This document shows, in pieces, positions 7,946 through 15,841 of a DNA stretch of 42,347 nt. Source of the stretch: Limnohabitans sp. (GTDB taxonomy: Bacteria; Pseudomonadota; Gammaproteobacteria; Burkholderiales; Burkholderiaceae_C). The notes below the pieces were generated by a model. That model saw only the letters and a list, made by a program, of their open reading frames with translations. It did no database searches and was not told the origin of the DNA. Position 1 is the first letter of the stretch; each line of letters starts with the position of its first letter. The DNA is taken from contig VERE01000025.1 in NCBI GenBank assembly GCA_018882835.1, forward strand, positions 1-42,347, written 5' to 3'. The translations under genes and the position numbers were made by a program.

Positions 7946-8389
7946 TCAGTATTGTTTGTAAGGCAGGAATTTGCCAGACAACACCACATTCACGCGGTCG
8001 CCTTTGGGATCGGGTTGGCGCACGATGTCCATGGAGAAGTCGATCGCGCTCATGATGCCGTCACCAAACTCTTCATGAATCAGCTCCTTGATGGTCGTGC
8101 CATAAACGCTGACGATTTCGTACCAACGGTAAATCAGCGGATCGGTTGGCACCGCAGTGGGCAGCGAGCCTTTGTAGGGCACCACCTGGAGCCACTTCTG
8201 TTCTTCGGCATTCAGGCCAAAAATTTTGCCGATGATTTTGGCTTGCTTGGCGTCCAGTGTCATTTGGCCCAAGCAGGCGGCGGTGGTCCATTCTTTGGAG
8301 AGGCCAACTTTCTTGGCGACATCTTCCCATTTGAGGCCTTTGGACACCTTGGCGCTGATGATTTTTTCGGTGACGTCCATGCGATTCAT
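7946..8389 (-). CDS. cynS: Cyanate hydratase (cyanase)
   Basis: 147 residues, close to the 156 of the E. coli enzyme. Cyanase converts cyanate plus bicarbonate to ammonia and carbon dioxide as a cytosolic decamer. The catalytic trio is present with the family spacing: R88 and E91 in YRWYEI, and S114 in GIMSAIDFS (R to E three residues, E to S twenty-three, as R96/E99/S122 of E. coli). The N-terminal helical domain (DVTEKIISAKVSKGLKWEDV) and the C-terminal FLPYKQY are also typical. The ATG at 8389 has AGGAG upstream. It is the last gene of the ABC transporter operon, 40 bases behind the ATPase gene, which points to uptake of cyanate or nitrate as its supply. Confidence 0.97.
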   Translation of the reverse strand: MNRMDVTEKIISAKVSKGLKWEDVAKKVGLSKEWTTAACLGQMTLDAKQAKIIGKIFGLNAEEQKWLQVVPYKGSLPTAVPTDPLIYRWYEIVSVYGTTIKELIHEEFGDGIMSAIDFSMDIVRQPDPKGDRVNVVLSGKFLPYKQY

Positions 8390-8429
8390 ATGTGCTCCTG
8401 TGAGTTTCGTGAAGGTTGTAAAAAGTGGT

Positions 8430-9284
8430 TCAGTGCGCTGTGGCCCGCGTGACCAGAAAGTCCACGATGTGGTTGCGCAAAGGGTAGTAATCGTTCAGGT
8501 GGTGCAAGCCCGCGCGCGTGCGGTTGCGCGGAAGAGGGTTGTTGACCACTTCGGCAATGCCGCCAGGCTTGTAGCCGTCTGGCGTATCGGCGCCGTTGTT
8601 CATCAGCAGGATACGGTCAGCCAGCAAAATGGCTTCGTCCACATCGTGGGTGATCATGAAAACGGTTTGCTGTGTGTCGCGCACGATGTGCATCAGCTCG
8701 TCTTGAATGGTGCCACGGGTCAGGGCGTCGAGGGCGCCAAACGGTTCATCGAGCAGCAGCATCTTGGGCTGAATGGAGAACGCGCGTGCAATGCCCACGC
8801 GCTGCTTCATGCCGCCCGACAACTGGCTGGGCTTTTTGTCGATGGCGTGGCTGAGGCCCACCATGTCCACAAACTTTTCCACATGCACATTGACCTTGGG
8901 GGTAGGCATATCGGGCCAACGCGATTTGACGGCGAAAGCAATGTTCTGGCGCACGGTCAGCCAGGGCATCAGGGCGTGGCCCTGGAAGACCACGCCGCGC
9001 TCCAGGCTGGGCCCGGAAACCTCACGGCCATCCATGAAAACGTGGCCAGAGCTGGCTTCATCCAAACCGGCCAAAACGTTCAAGATGGTGGTCTTGCCAC
9101 AGCCTGAATGGCCAATGATGCAAACGAATTCGCCACGGTCCAGGGTGAACGACACATCCGAGAAAACTGGACGCGCAGCGCTGTAGGCCTTGCTGAGTTT
9201 TTCAACCTTGAGAAAGTTAGTCACGGCGCGAGGCTCCTGCTTTGAGGTGACGAGGTCGGATTGCAAACGGCTGTCATTCCACAT
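8430..9284 (-). CDS. ABC transporter ATP-binding protein (nitrate/cyanate type)
   Basis: 284 residues from ATG 9284, or 264 from a GTG at 9224. The GTG has the better ribosome site (AGGAG) and begins just before the conserved FLKVEKLSKAY, so it may be the true start. Walker A GHSGCGKTT (58-66), Q-loop near Q101, signature LSGGMKQ (155-161), Walker B LLLDEP (176-181) and the H-loop (ITHDVDEA) are complete. It is the NrtD/SsuB/TauB class that drives import of small anions. The N-terminus from 9284 overlaps the permease stop by 11 bases. The operon order is binding protein, permease, this ATPase, cyanase. Confidence 0.93.
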   Translation of the reverse strand: MWNDSRLQSDLVTSKQEPRAVTNFLKVEKLSKAYSAARPVFSDVSFTLDRGEFVCIIGHSGCGKTTILNVLAGLDEASSGHVFMDGREVSGPSLERGVVFQGHALMPWLTVRQNIAFAVKSRWPDMPTPKVNVHVEKFVDMVGLSHAIDKKPSQLSGGMKQRVGIARAFSIQPKMLLLDEPFGALDALTRGTIQDELMHIVRDTQQTVFMITHDVDEAILLADRILLMNNGADTPDGYKPGGIAEVVNNPLPRNRTRAGLHHLNDYYPLRNHIVDFLVTRATAH

Positions 9285-10140
9285 AGGTCACCACACGTTG
9301 AAGTTGGCCAAACATCAGGTCGAGCAGCATGCCGACCACGCCAATGACCAGGATCGCAAAGATCACATTGGTCAGCGACAAGTTATTCCATTCGTTCCAC
9401 ACAAAGTAGCCGATGCCGGTGCCGCCGACCAGCATTTCTGCGGCCACGATCACCAGCCAGGCAATGCCCATGCTGATGCGCATGCCGGTGAGGATGGTGG
9501 GCGCTGCCGCGGGAAGGATCACCAGAAACGCTTTGCGCAGGGGGTTGACCTCGAGCGTTGCAGCCACATTGAGCCAGTCTTTTTTCACCGAGGCCACGCC
9601 GAACGCGGTGTTCACCAGCATCGGCCAGATCGAGCAGATGAAGATCACGAAGATGCCCGAAATGGCGGAGTCTTTGATGGTGTACAAAGCCAGTGGCATC
9701 CAGGCCAAAGGCGAGATCGGTTTGAGCACCTGAATGAAGGGGTCCAGGGCGCGGCGCAGCAATGGCGACATGCCAATCATGAAACCCAAAGGAATGGCGA
9801 CCAGACAAGCCAGGCCAAAACCCAGGGCCACGCGCCCCAGGGAGTGGGCCAGCTGAATGGCGATGCCTTTGTCGTTGGGCCCGTTGTCGTAAAACGGGTT
9901 GGACAGATGGCCCCAGACCGTACCGCCCATTTGACCCAGGGTGGGAAACCCGTTGGACTTGCTGGCCCCCGGGTCTTTGCCCATCATCTTGGCGTACTCG
10001 ATTTGCTCGGCGGTCATGCCCGCCAGCGAGGCACCGGGGCCACTGTGGGCCGTGGCGGCATACCAGATGCCCAACAAGGCCACGAAGATGAGCATGGACA
10101 GGACGGCGGCCCTGAATTGCAAGCTGCGCAGGTTGGGCAT
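9274..10140 (-). CDS. ABC transporter permease (NrtB/CynB-like)
   Basis: 288 residues from ATG 10140, one base after the stop of the binding-protein gene. A longer frame back to 10206 only adds out-of-frame coding sequence of the neighbour. It has an N-terminal membrane helix (FRAAVLSMLIFVALLGIWY), a periplasmic stretch with poor hydrophobicity (about 40-90), then about five membrane helices. The coupling motif that docks on the ATPase lies in the region EVNPLRKAFLVILPAAAPTI. This is the BPD_transp_1 family form found in nitrate, cyanate and taurine importers. It should form the inner-membrane channel with the ATPase encoded at 8430-9284. Confidence 0.92.
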   Translation of the reverse strand: MPNLRSLQFRAAVLSMLIFVALLGIWYAATAHSGPGASLAGMTAEQIEYAKMMGKDPGASKSNGFPTLGQMGGTVWGHLSNPFYDNGPNDKGIAIQLAHSLGRVALGFGLACLVAIPLGFMIGMSPLLRRALDPFIQVLKPISPLAWMPLALYTIKDSAISGIFVIFICSIWPMLVNTAFGVASVKKDWLNVAATLEVNPLRKAFLVILPAAAPTILTGMRISMGIAWLVIVAAEMLVGGTGIGYFVWNEWNNLSLTNVIFAILVIGVVGMLLDLMFGQLQRVVTYVE

Positions 10141-10141
10141 C

Positions 10142-11545
10142 TCAGGCTCCCTTGCTGATGGCGAAGCTCTTGGCGTATTCGGCCGCTTTGCCCGGGTCAA
10201 ACTCACGCCCCATGATCTTGAACTTGGGGTAGGCGCCCTCGGGCACCTTTTGATCCAGTTCTTTCATGCGCTTTTTCGCATCGGTCAGCAAGAAGACTTT
10301 CTCGGCAATTTGCTTGTAGTTCACATCACCCTTGATGTAACCCCAGCGCTGCATTTGGGTCAGCATCCACACCGCCATGCTTTGCCAGGGCATGGGGTCA
10401 AAGTCGGCGCGGTCGGGCACGTTTTTGATGTTGCCCAGGCCATCGGCGAATTTGCCGGTCAACACTTGGGTGAGCACAACCTCGGGCTGGTTCAGGTAAG
10501 CCTGCGGCGCAATCACTTTGGCAATCAGCTCGCGGTTCTTGGGGTCGCGCGCCATGGCTGCGGCGGTCAGGACTGAGCGGTACAGGGCGGCAAAAGTGTT
10601 GGGGTTCTTTTGAATGAACTCGGTGCTGGTGCCGAAGGCGCAGCAGGGGTGACCCTCCCACAGGTCTTTGGTCAGCAAATGGATGAAGCCGACTTCGTCG
10701 TACACCGCGCGCTGGTTGAAGGGGTCGGGGCCGAGGTAGCCATCGATGTTGCCAGCGCGCAGATTGGCCACCATTTCGGGGGGCGGCACCACGCGAATTT
10801 GCACATCGGTGTCGGGGTTCAAACCAGCCTCGGCCAGGTAGTAGCGCAACAGAAAATTGTGCATCGAGTAGTCAAAAGGCACCGCCAACTTGAAGCCTTT
10901 CCAGTTTTTGGGATCGCGGTTGTCTTTGTGTTTCATGGCCAGGGTGATGGCTTGGCCATTCACGTTCTGGATGGTGGCCACATTCATTGGCGTGGGGTTG
11001 GACCCCAAGCCCATGCTGATGGCCAAAGGCATGGGCGACAGGAAATGCGTGGCGTCGTATTCTTTGTTGAGCATCTTGTCGCGGATCAGTGCCCAGCCAG
11101 CGGTTTTTGTCACTTCGACGTTCAGGCCCTGCTGGCGGTAAAAGCCCAAGGGGTGCGCCATGATCAAGGGCGTGGCGCAAGTGATGGGAATGAAGCCGAC
11201 CTTCAGGTCTTTTTTCTCGAGCGAGCCTTTTTCTTGCGCCATGGCTTGCAGGCTGGCGATGGGCAGTACGCTAGAAATGGCCGCCATCGCTGTGCCTTTG
11301 CCGACTGCACGCAGAAAGCGGCGGCGCACATTGTCTTCAGGGAACAAGGCCTTGACCAGGCTGGCCTCGATGAACTCGTTGCTGTAGGCCTCGAACTCGG
11401 CGGTCATGCTGCGCGCGCGCAGCACTTTGGCGGCGTCTTCGGCATTCGATTCCAGGGCGTGATCCGAGGCGCTGTGGTCGCGGCCACAAGAACATTTCAG
11501 TTGCAATGGGCGGTCGGCATCGTAGGGCGAGAAAAACTCTGACAT
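10142..11545 (-). CDS. CmpA/NrtA-family substrate-binding protein with Tat signal and Cys/His N-terminal extension
   Basis: 467 residues from ATG 11545, which has AAGGAG upstream; an open frame to 11632 lacks a site. The mature part (from about 108, LKVGFIPITCATPLIMA) is the NrtA/CmpA fold that binds nitrate, bicarbonate or cyanate. A twin-arginine signal (RRRFLRAVG at 74-82, hydrophobic stretch to AMAQ near 104) is preceded by about 72 residues that would stay in the cytoplasm until export. They contain C18, C20, H24 and H29 in KCSCGRDHSASDH, which could hold a metal. I recall similar extensions in proteobacterial relatives, so it is a family trait rather than an error. First gene of the operon with permease, ATPase and cynS; the cynS linkage favours cyanate as substrate. 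Confidence 0.92.
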   Translation of the reverse strand: MSEFFSPYDADRPLQLKCSCGRDHSASDHALESNAEDAAKVLRARSMTAEFEAYSNEFIEASLVKALFPEDNVRRRFLRAVGKGTAMAAISSVLPIASLQAMAQEKGSLEKKDLKVGFIPITCATPLIMAHPLGFYRQQGLNVEVTKTAGWALIRDKMLNKEYDATHFLSPMPLAISMGLGSNPTPMNVATIQNVNGQAITLAMKHKDNRDPKNWKGFKLAVPFDYSMHNFLLRYYLAEAGLNPDTDVQIRVVPPPEMVANLRAGNIDGYLGPDPFNQRAVYDEVGFIHLLTKDLWEGHPCCAFGTSTEFIQKNPNTFAALYRSVLTAAAMARDPKNRELIAKVIAPQAYLNQPEVVLTQVLTGKFADGLGNIKNVPDRADFDPMPWQSMAVWMLTQMQRWGYIKGDVNYKQIAEKVFLLTDAKKRMKELDQKVPEGAYPKFKIMGREFDPGKAAEYAKSFAISKGA

Positions 11546-11579
11546 GAAGCAACTCCTTAAATCTGGCTGACAACCACTA

Positions 11580-11595
11580 CGCAATTGGCGCGCCA
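11580..11595 (-). promoter_or_regulatory. Sigma-54 promoter of the cyanate/nitrate transporter-cynS operon
   Basis: The minus strand reads TGGCGCGCCAATTGCG, matching the sigma-54 consensus TGGCACG-N4-TTGC at all but one of the fixed bases. The invariant GG and GC are ten bases apart. The -12 element lies about 36 bases before the ATG at 11545, giving an expected leader of about 25 bases. Sigma-54 control fits a nitrogen-scavenging operon. Confidence 0.75.
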
Positions 11596-11625
11596 GTGAG
11601 AGTTGCCCCACAGTGGACGTGGAGG

Positions 11626-11642
11626 TGCACATGAATGGTGAT
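11626..11642. promoter_or_regulatory. Possible NtrC binding site
   Basis: The plus strand reads TGCACATGAATGGTGAT, against the NtrC consensus TGCACC-N5-GGTGCA. One half is nearly perfect and the other keeps GGTG. It lies about 40 bases upstream of the sigma-54 element, nearer than most NtrC sites, so the assignment is tentative. Confidence 0.4.
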
Positions 11643-11832
11643 TGTGAGAACTTTAGAAACAGAGAGATCCAGTCGGATTCTGTGGATTGCGCGCCAAAAC
11701 GAGGCGTTCGGCCTCATCTTGGTGCCCCGTCATAGCAAGATCCCGAAGGAGCTGCAGCTGATGTCGCCGGTCGGGTGGGGGAAATAGGGTAGTCTTACAC
11801 TAGTGACCACTGACAAGAACCAGGAGACGACC

Positions 11833-14127
11833 ATGGCCCAACAACTGTCCCAAGCCGAGATGGCGCTGCGCGATGCGGCGCGCGAATACCACCGCTTGCC
11901 CACACGCGGCAAGATTTCGGTGACGCCCACCAAGCCCTTGTCCAACCAGCGCGATCTGTCCCTGGCCTACTCGCCCGGCGTGGCGTACCCGTGTCTGGAC
12001 ATTCAGGCCGACCCCTCCCTGGCCGCTGAGTACACCTCTCGCGGCAACCTCGTGGGTGTGATCACCAACGGCACGGCCGTGCTGGGGCTGGGCGACATCG
12101 GCCCGCTGGCCGGCAAGCCGGTCATGGAAGGCAAGGGCTGCCTGTTCAAGAAATTTGCCGGCGTGGATGTGTTCGATATCGAGCTGGCAGAAAAAGATCC
12201 CGACAAGCTCGTGGAAATCATCGCTGCCCTTGAGCCTACCCTGGGGGGCATCAACCTCGAGGACATCAAGGCGCCCGAGTGTTTCTATATAGAGCGCAAG
12301 CTGCGCGAGCGCATGAACATTCCCGTGTTTCATGATGACCAGCACGGCACCGCCATCATTTCTGCCGCAGCTTTGCTGAATGGCCTGGAGTTGGTCAACA
12401 AAAAAATCGACCAGGTGAAGATTGCCGTCTCGGGCGCAGGCGCCGCTGCCATTGCATGTCTGGACGTGATGGTTGGCCTGGGCGTGCGCCTGGAAAACAT
12501 TTTTGTCTGCGACTCCAAAGGAGTCATTTACCAAGGCCGCCCGGGAGGATACGACGAGAGCAAAGCCAAATACGCGCAAAAAACCGAGGCCCGGACACTG
12601 GCCGATGCCGTCAAGGATGCCGATGTGTTTTTGGGCTGCTCGGCCCCCGGCGTCTTGACGCAAGACATGGTCAAAAGCATGGGTACGCAACCCATCATCT
12701 TGGCGCTGGCCAACCCCGAGCCGGAAATTCGCCCCGAGCTGGCCAAGGCCGTGCGCCCCGATTGCATCATTGCCACCGGCCGCTCGGACTACCCGAACCA
12801 GGTGAACAACGTGTTGTGCTTCCCCTACATCTTCCGCGGCGCGCTGGATTGTGGGGCCACCAAAATCACCGAAGCCATGAAGCTGGCCTGCGTGCGCCAA
12901 ATTGCCGACCTGGCCAAAGCTGATATCAGCGAAGAAGTGGCCACGGCCTATGCTGGCAAGGAGTTATCGTTTGGCCCGGACTACCTGATTCCCACGCCGT
13001 TTGATTCGCGCCTCATTTTGCGCATTGCACCGGCGGTGGCCAAGGCCGCGGCCGAGTCGGGTGTGGCCCAGCGACCCATCACCGATTTCGATGCCTACCA
13101 GCAAAGCCTCTCGCGCTTTGTGTACCAGACCGGCATGATCATGCGCCCGGTGTTTCAGGCCGCCAAATCGGCCAAGGGCAAGCGCGTGGCCTATGCCGAA
13201 GGCGAAGACGAGCGCGTGCTGCGCGCCGCGCAAATGGCGATCGAGGAAGGCATAGCCCAACCCATCCTGATTGGCCGCCCGGCGGTGATCGAAGCCCGCA
13301 TTGCCAAGGCAGGCCTGCGCATGAAGTTGGGTGTGGACGTGACCTGCGTCAACCCCGAAAGCGATGCGCGCTTCCGGCACTACTGGGAGACTTACCACCG
13401 CCTGATGGGGCGTCGGGGCGTGACGCCCGAAGCGGCCAAAGCGGCCGTGCGTCGCTCCAACACTTTGATTGGTGCCTTGGCGGTTTACCTGGGCGATGCC
13501 GATGCCATGCTCTGTGGTTTGGTGGGACAGTTCGATGCGCACCTCAAGCATGTGAACGACATCATTGGCTTGTCGCGCGGCGCACCAGGCTTTGCCACCC
13601 TCAATGCCTTGATGCTGCAAGACCGCACCCTGTTCATTGCCGACACCTATGTGAACGAAGACCCCAGCGCAGAATTGCTGGCGGGCATTGCCGCCATGGC
13701 GGCCGAAGAGGTCAGCCGCTTTGGCTTGCCGCCCAAGGTGGCCTTCCTGTCACACAGCAACTATGGCTCGTCCAGCCGGTCCTCGGCGCACAAGATGCGT
13801 GTGGCGCGAGACCTGTTCAAGCAGATGGCACCCGATGTGGAGTGCGATGGCGAGATGCAGGGCGACTCCGCTTTGTCGGAAAGCGTGCGTCAAGGCAGCC
13901 TGATGGAAACTTCTTTGTCGGGTGAGGCGAATTTGTTGATTTGCCCCAACCTCGATGCCGCCAACATCCTGTTCAACGTCTTGAAAGTGACCGGTGGCCA
14001 GGGTGTGACGGTCGGCCCCATGCTGCTGGGGACCGCCAAGGCGGTCCACATCCTGACACCGTCCTCGACCGTGCGCCGCGTGGTCAACATGACCGCGTTG
14101 GCAGCGGCAGAGGCGGCGCTGGGCTGA
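11833..14127 (+). CDS. maeB: NADP-dependent malic enzyme with phosphotransacetylase-like C-terminal domain
   Basis: 764 residues, the normal length of the MaeB type. ATG 11833 follows AGGAGA; a TTG/ATG-rich extension to 11803 is not needed. The malic domain shows YSPGVAYPC with Y46, the lysine region [11 protein letters not shown], the metal-binding DDQHGTAI and the cofactor loop SGAGAAAIA. From about residue 430 a phosphate acetyltransferase-like domain follows ([32 protein letters not shown]). The enzyme decarboxylates malate to pyruvate and makes NADPH in the cytosol; the C-terminal domain usually senses acetyl-CoA rather than catalyses. It is monocistronic: divergent from the cyanate operon, and its stop codon directly abuts the stop of the convergent Bug gene. 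Confidence 0.96.
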   Translation: MAQQLSQAEMALRDAAREYHRLPTRGKISVTPTKPLSNQRDLSLAYSPGVAYPCLDIQADPSLAAEYTSRGNLVGVITNGTAVLGLGDIGPLAGKPVMEGKGCLFKKFAGVDVFDIELAEKDPDKLVEIIAALEPTLGGINLEDIKAPECFYIERKLRERMNIPVFHDDQHGTAIISAAALLNGLELVNKKIDQVKIAVSGAGAAAIACLDVMVGLGVRLENIFVCDSKGVIYQGRPGGYDESKAKYAQKTEARTLADAVKDADVFLGCSAPGVLTQDMVKSMGTQPIILALANPEPEIRPELAKAVRPDCIIATGRSDYPNQVNNVLCFPYIFRGALDCGATKITEAMKLACVRQIADLAKADISEEVATAYAGKELSFGPDYLIPTPFDSRLILRIAPAVAKAAAESGVAQRPITDFDAYQQSLSRFVYQTGMIMRPVFQAAKSAKGKRVAYAEGEDERVLRAAQMAIEEGIAQPILIGRPAVIEARIAKAGLRMKLGVDVTCVNPESDARFRHYWETYHRLMGRRGVTPEAAKAAVRRSNTLIGALAVYLGDADAMLCGLVGQFDAHLKHVNDIIGLSRGAPGFATLNALMLQDRTLFIADTYVNEDPSAELLAGIAAMAAEEVSRFGLPPKVAFLSHSNYGSSSRSSAHKMRVARDLFKQMAPDVECDGEMQGDSALSESVRQGSLMETSLSGEANLLICPNLDAANILFNVLKVTGGQGVTVGPMLLGTAKAVHILTPSSTVRRVVNMTALAAAEAALG

Positions 14128-15102
14128 TCAGTCAAGTTTGATGCCGGCCTGGCGAATGGCTGCGCCCCACTTGGCGTTGTCGGACTTCAGGAAGGCGCTG
14201 AACTCGGCCGGTGTCATGGCTTTGAGCTCGCCACCGTAAGAGCGCCACTTTTCAATCAGTGCCGGGTTCTGGGTGGTGGCTTTTTGCATGGCCGCGCCGA
14301 GCTTGTCCAGAATGGGTTGGGGTGTTCCGGCGGGCGCTAACAAACCAATCCAGGCGGTCGGCGTGTAGTCTTTCAGGCCAGCCTCTTCAAAGGTGGGGAT
14401 GTCCGGAAAGTTGGGATGGCGGGTTTTGCCCGTCAAGGCCAGAACTTTCAATTTGCCTGCGCGCACGTTGCCAATGGCTGCGGGCAAGGCATCAAACATC
14501 AGCTGAACTTGTCCGGCCACCAGGTCGCTGTAGGGGCTGACGGTGTTGTAGGGAACAAACTTGAGGGGCACGCCCGCGCCTGCCGCAAACCATTCGCCGG
14601 CCAGGTGGGAGTAGCTGCCCACCCCCGAGGTGGCGGCCACGATGTTGTCCGGCTTGGTCTTGAGGTGCGCGATCATCTCGGTGGCGTTTTTCTGGCTGAC
14701 GTTGCCATTGGCGATCAAGGCTGTGTTGAGCAAGCCCACCAGGCTTACGGCTGCGAAGTCTTTTTCCGTGTAGGGGACCTTGGCATAAAGATGCGGCACC
14801 ACCGACAGCGAGGTGGTGGAACCCATGACCAGGGTGTAACCATCTGCTGCAGCCTTGGCGCCTGCCTCCATGCCGATCATGTTGGCAGCGCCGGGTCGGT
14901 TTTCCACCACCACGGTTTGTCCGAGCACCTTGGTGAGCTCTGCGGCGATTTCGCGGGTGTTGGCATCCGGGCCGGTGCCGGTGGGAAAGGGCGCAATGAT
15001 GCGAATGGACTTGCTAGGGTAGTCCTGCGCATGCGCGCTGAAGCAGCCCAGCACGCACAGGCTGAGTGCGGCGAGGCTGTGGCGTCGTTTGAGGAAGGTC
15101 AT
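14128..15102 (-). CDS. Bug family (tripartite tricarboxylate transporter) substrate-binding protein
   Basis: 324 residues. A signal peptide (MTFLKRRHSLAALSLCVLG, cleavage after AHA near 25) sends it to the periplasm. The mature start YPSKSIRIIAPFPTGTGPD is the Bug family hallmark, followed by VVVENRPGAANMIG and AADGYTLVMGS. Bug proteins bind carboxylates or aromatic acids for TctAB-type importers, but many are orphans as here: no TctA or TctB gene is in view. It is divergent from the catabolic operon starting at 15264, with which it shares an AT-rich promoter region, so the same regulator may control both. Confidence 0.93.
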   Translation of the reverse strand: MTFLKRRHSLAALSLCVLGCFSAHAQDYPSKSIRIIAPFPTGTGPDANTREIAAELTKVLGQTVVVENRPGAANMIGMEAGAKAAADGYTLVMGSTTSLSVVPHLYAKVPYTEKDFAAVSLVGLLNTALIANGNVSQKNATEMIAHLKTKPDNIVAATSGVGSYSHLAGEWFAAGAGVPLKFVPYNTVSPYSDLVAGQVQLMFDALPAAIGNVRAGKLKVLALTGKTRHPNFPDIPTFEEAGLKDYTPTAWIGLLAPAGTPQPILDKLGAAMQKATTQNPALIEKWRSYGGELKAMTPAEFSAFLKSDNAKWGAAIRQAGIKLD

Positions 15103-15164
15103 GTCGAATGTCTCCGAAAGTGATTGTGAGCTGCCATCGCCTGGATAAGCGATGGGATAAATTC

Positions 15165-15208
15165 TTGACTAAAAATTGTTTTTTGTCAAAATATGAGAAA
15201 AATATAAT
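15165..15208 (+). promoter_or_regulatory. AT-rich promoter region of the catabolic operon
   Basis: An unusually AT-rich stretch for this window lies between the divergent Bug gene and the VOC gene. It holds TTGACT at 15165-15170 followed 17-18 bases later by AAATAT, and a perfect TATAAT at 15203-15208 with TTGTCA 14 bases before it (15183-15188). Either pair could be a sigma-70 promoter reading toward 15264; neither has both ideal boxes and ideal spacing. Confidence 0.45.
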
Positions 15209-15216
15209 TATTCAAT

Positions 15217-15239
15217 CCGAAATTTCCTATTTATTTCGG
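15217..15239. promoter_or_regulatory. Perfect inverted repeat, candidate operator
   Basis: CCGAAAT at 15217-15223 and ATTTCGG at 15233-15239 form perfect 7-base arms around a 9-base spacer. The site lies downstream of the TATAAT at 15203 and 25 bases before the ATG at 15264, a repressor-like position. The IclR regulator encoded in the same operon is the obvious candidate protein. It could alternatively fold in the leader RNA. Confidence 0.5.
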
Positions 15240-15263
15240 TTTTTATCATCTAAGGAAGCTTTC

Positions 15264-15839
15264 ATGTCAACCATCCCTGTCGCACTTCAGCAGCCCAACG
15301 CGCTGGCCTTCAGTCACATGGGCTTTTATGTGCGTGACCTGGAACGCATGGCCCGGTTTTACAAAGAGGTGATGTGTTTCACCGAGACAGATCGGGGTGA
15401 CCTGGGACCGGTGCAGCTGATCTTTCTCAGCCGTGACCCTTCAGAGCACCATCAGTTGGTGCTGGCCACGGGGCGGCCCAGCGATGTGTCATTCAGCGTG
15501 ATCAACCAAATGTCGTTTCGCGTGCCTGACCTGGCCACGCTGAAACTGGTGCACGATCGCGTCAAGACCGACCCCGGTGTCACCGAGCTGCTGTGCGCGA
15601 CCCACGGCAATGCGGTCTCGATTTACTTCCGTGACCCCGAGGGCAATCGCCTGGAGGTGTTCATGGACACGCCCTGGTATTGCGAGCAGCCGCTGCGTGA
15701 ACCGATCGACCTGAGCCAGGCCGATGAGGTCATCCTGGCCCGCGCCGAAGCCATTGCCCGCAGTCGTCCACGTTTCCAGCCGCGCGCGGAATGGCGTGCC
15801 GCGATGGCACGTCGCATGGGCTATGTGAAGGGAGACTGA
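15264..15839 (+). CDS. VOC family protein (extradiol dioxygenase-like), first gene of catabolic operon
   Basis: 191 residues from ATG 15264, preceded by TAAGGAAG. It has two VOC modules and a C-terminal tail rich in Arg (SRPRFQPRAEWRAAMARRMG). Metal ligand candidates are H18 (SHMGFYV) and E131 (NRLEVF). At the place of the second His of extradiol enzymes the sequence reads NQMSFRV, that is Q82. Gln can serve as a ligand in glyoxalase I, so activity is possible but ring cleavage is less sure than for the VOC protein at 949. It is followed two bases later by the flavin monooxygenase, and probably acts on its product. Confidence 0.85.
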   Translation: MSTIPVALQQPNALAFSHMGFYVRDLERMARFYKEVMCFTETDRGDLGPVQLIFLSRDPSEHHQLVLATGRPSDVSFSVINQMSFRVPDLATLKLVHDRVKTDPGVTELLCATHGNAVSIYFRDPEGNRLEVFMDTPWYCEQPLREPIDLSQADEVILARAEAIARSRPRFQPRAEWRAAMARRMGYVKGD

Positions 15840-15841
15840 GC

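Noticed and set aside
11701..11715. GAGGC-GTTCG-GCCTC hairpin as a terminator
   Set aside because: The stem is only five pairs, no gene ends there and no T run follows on the plus strand; it lies between two divergent genes.
11800..12900. 366-codon minus-strand frame opposite maeB
   Set aside because: Shadow of maeB; the malic enzyme motifs are complete on the plus strand.
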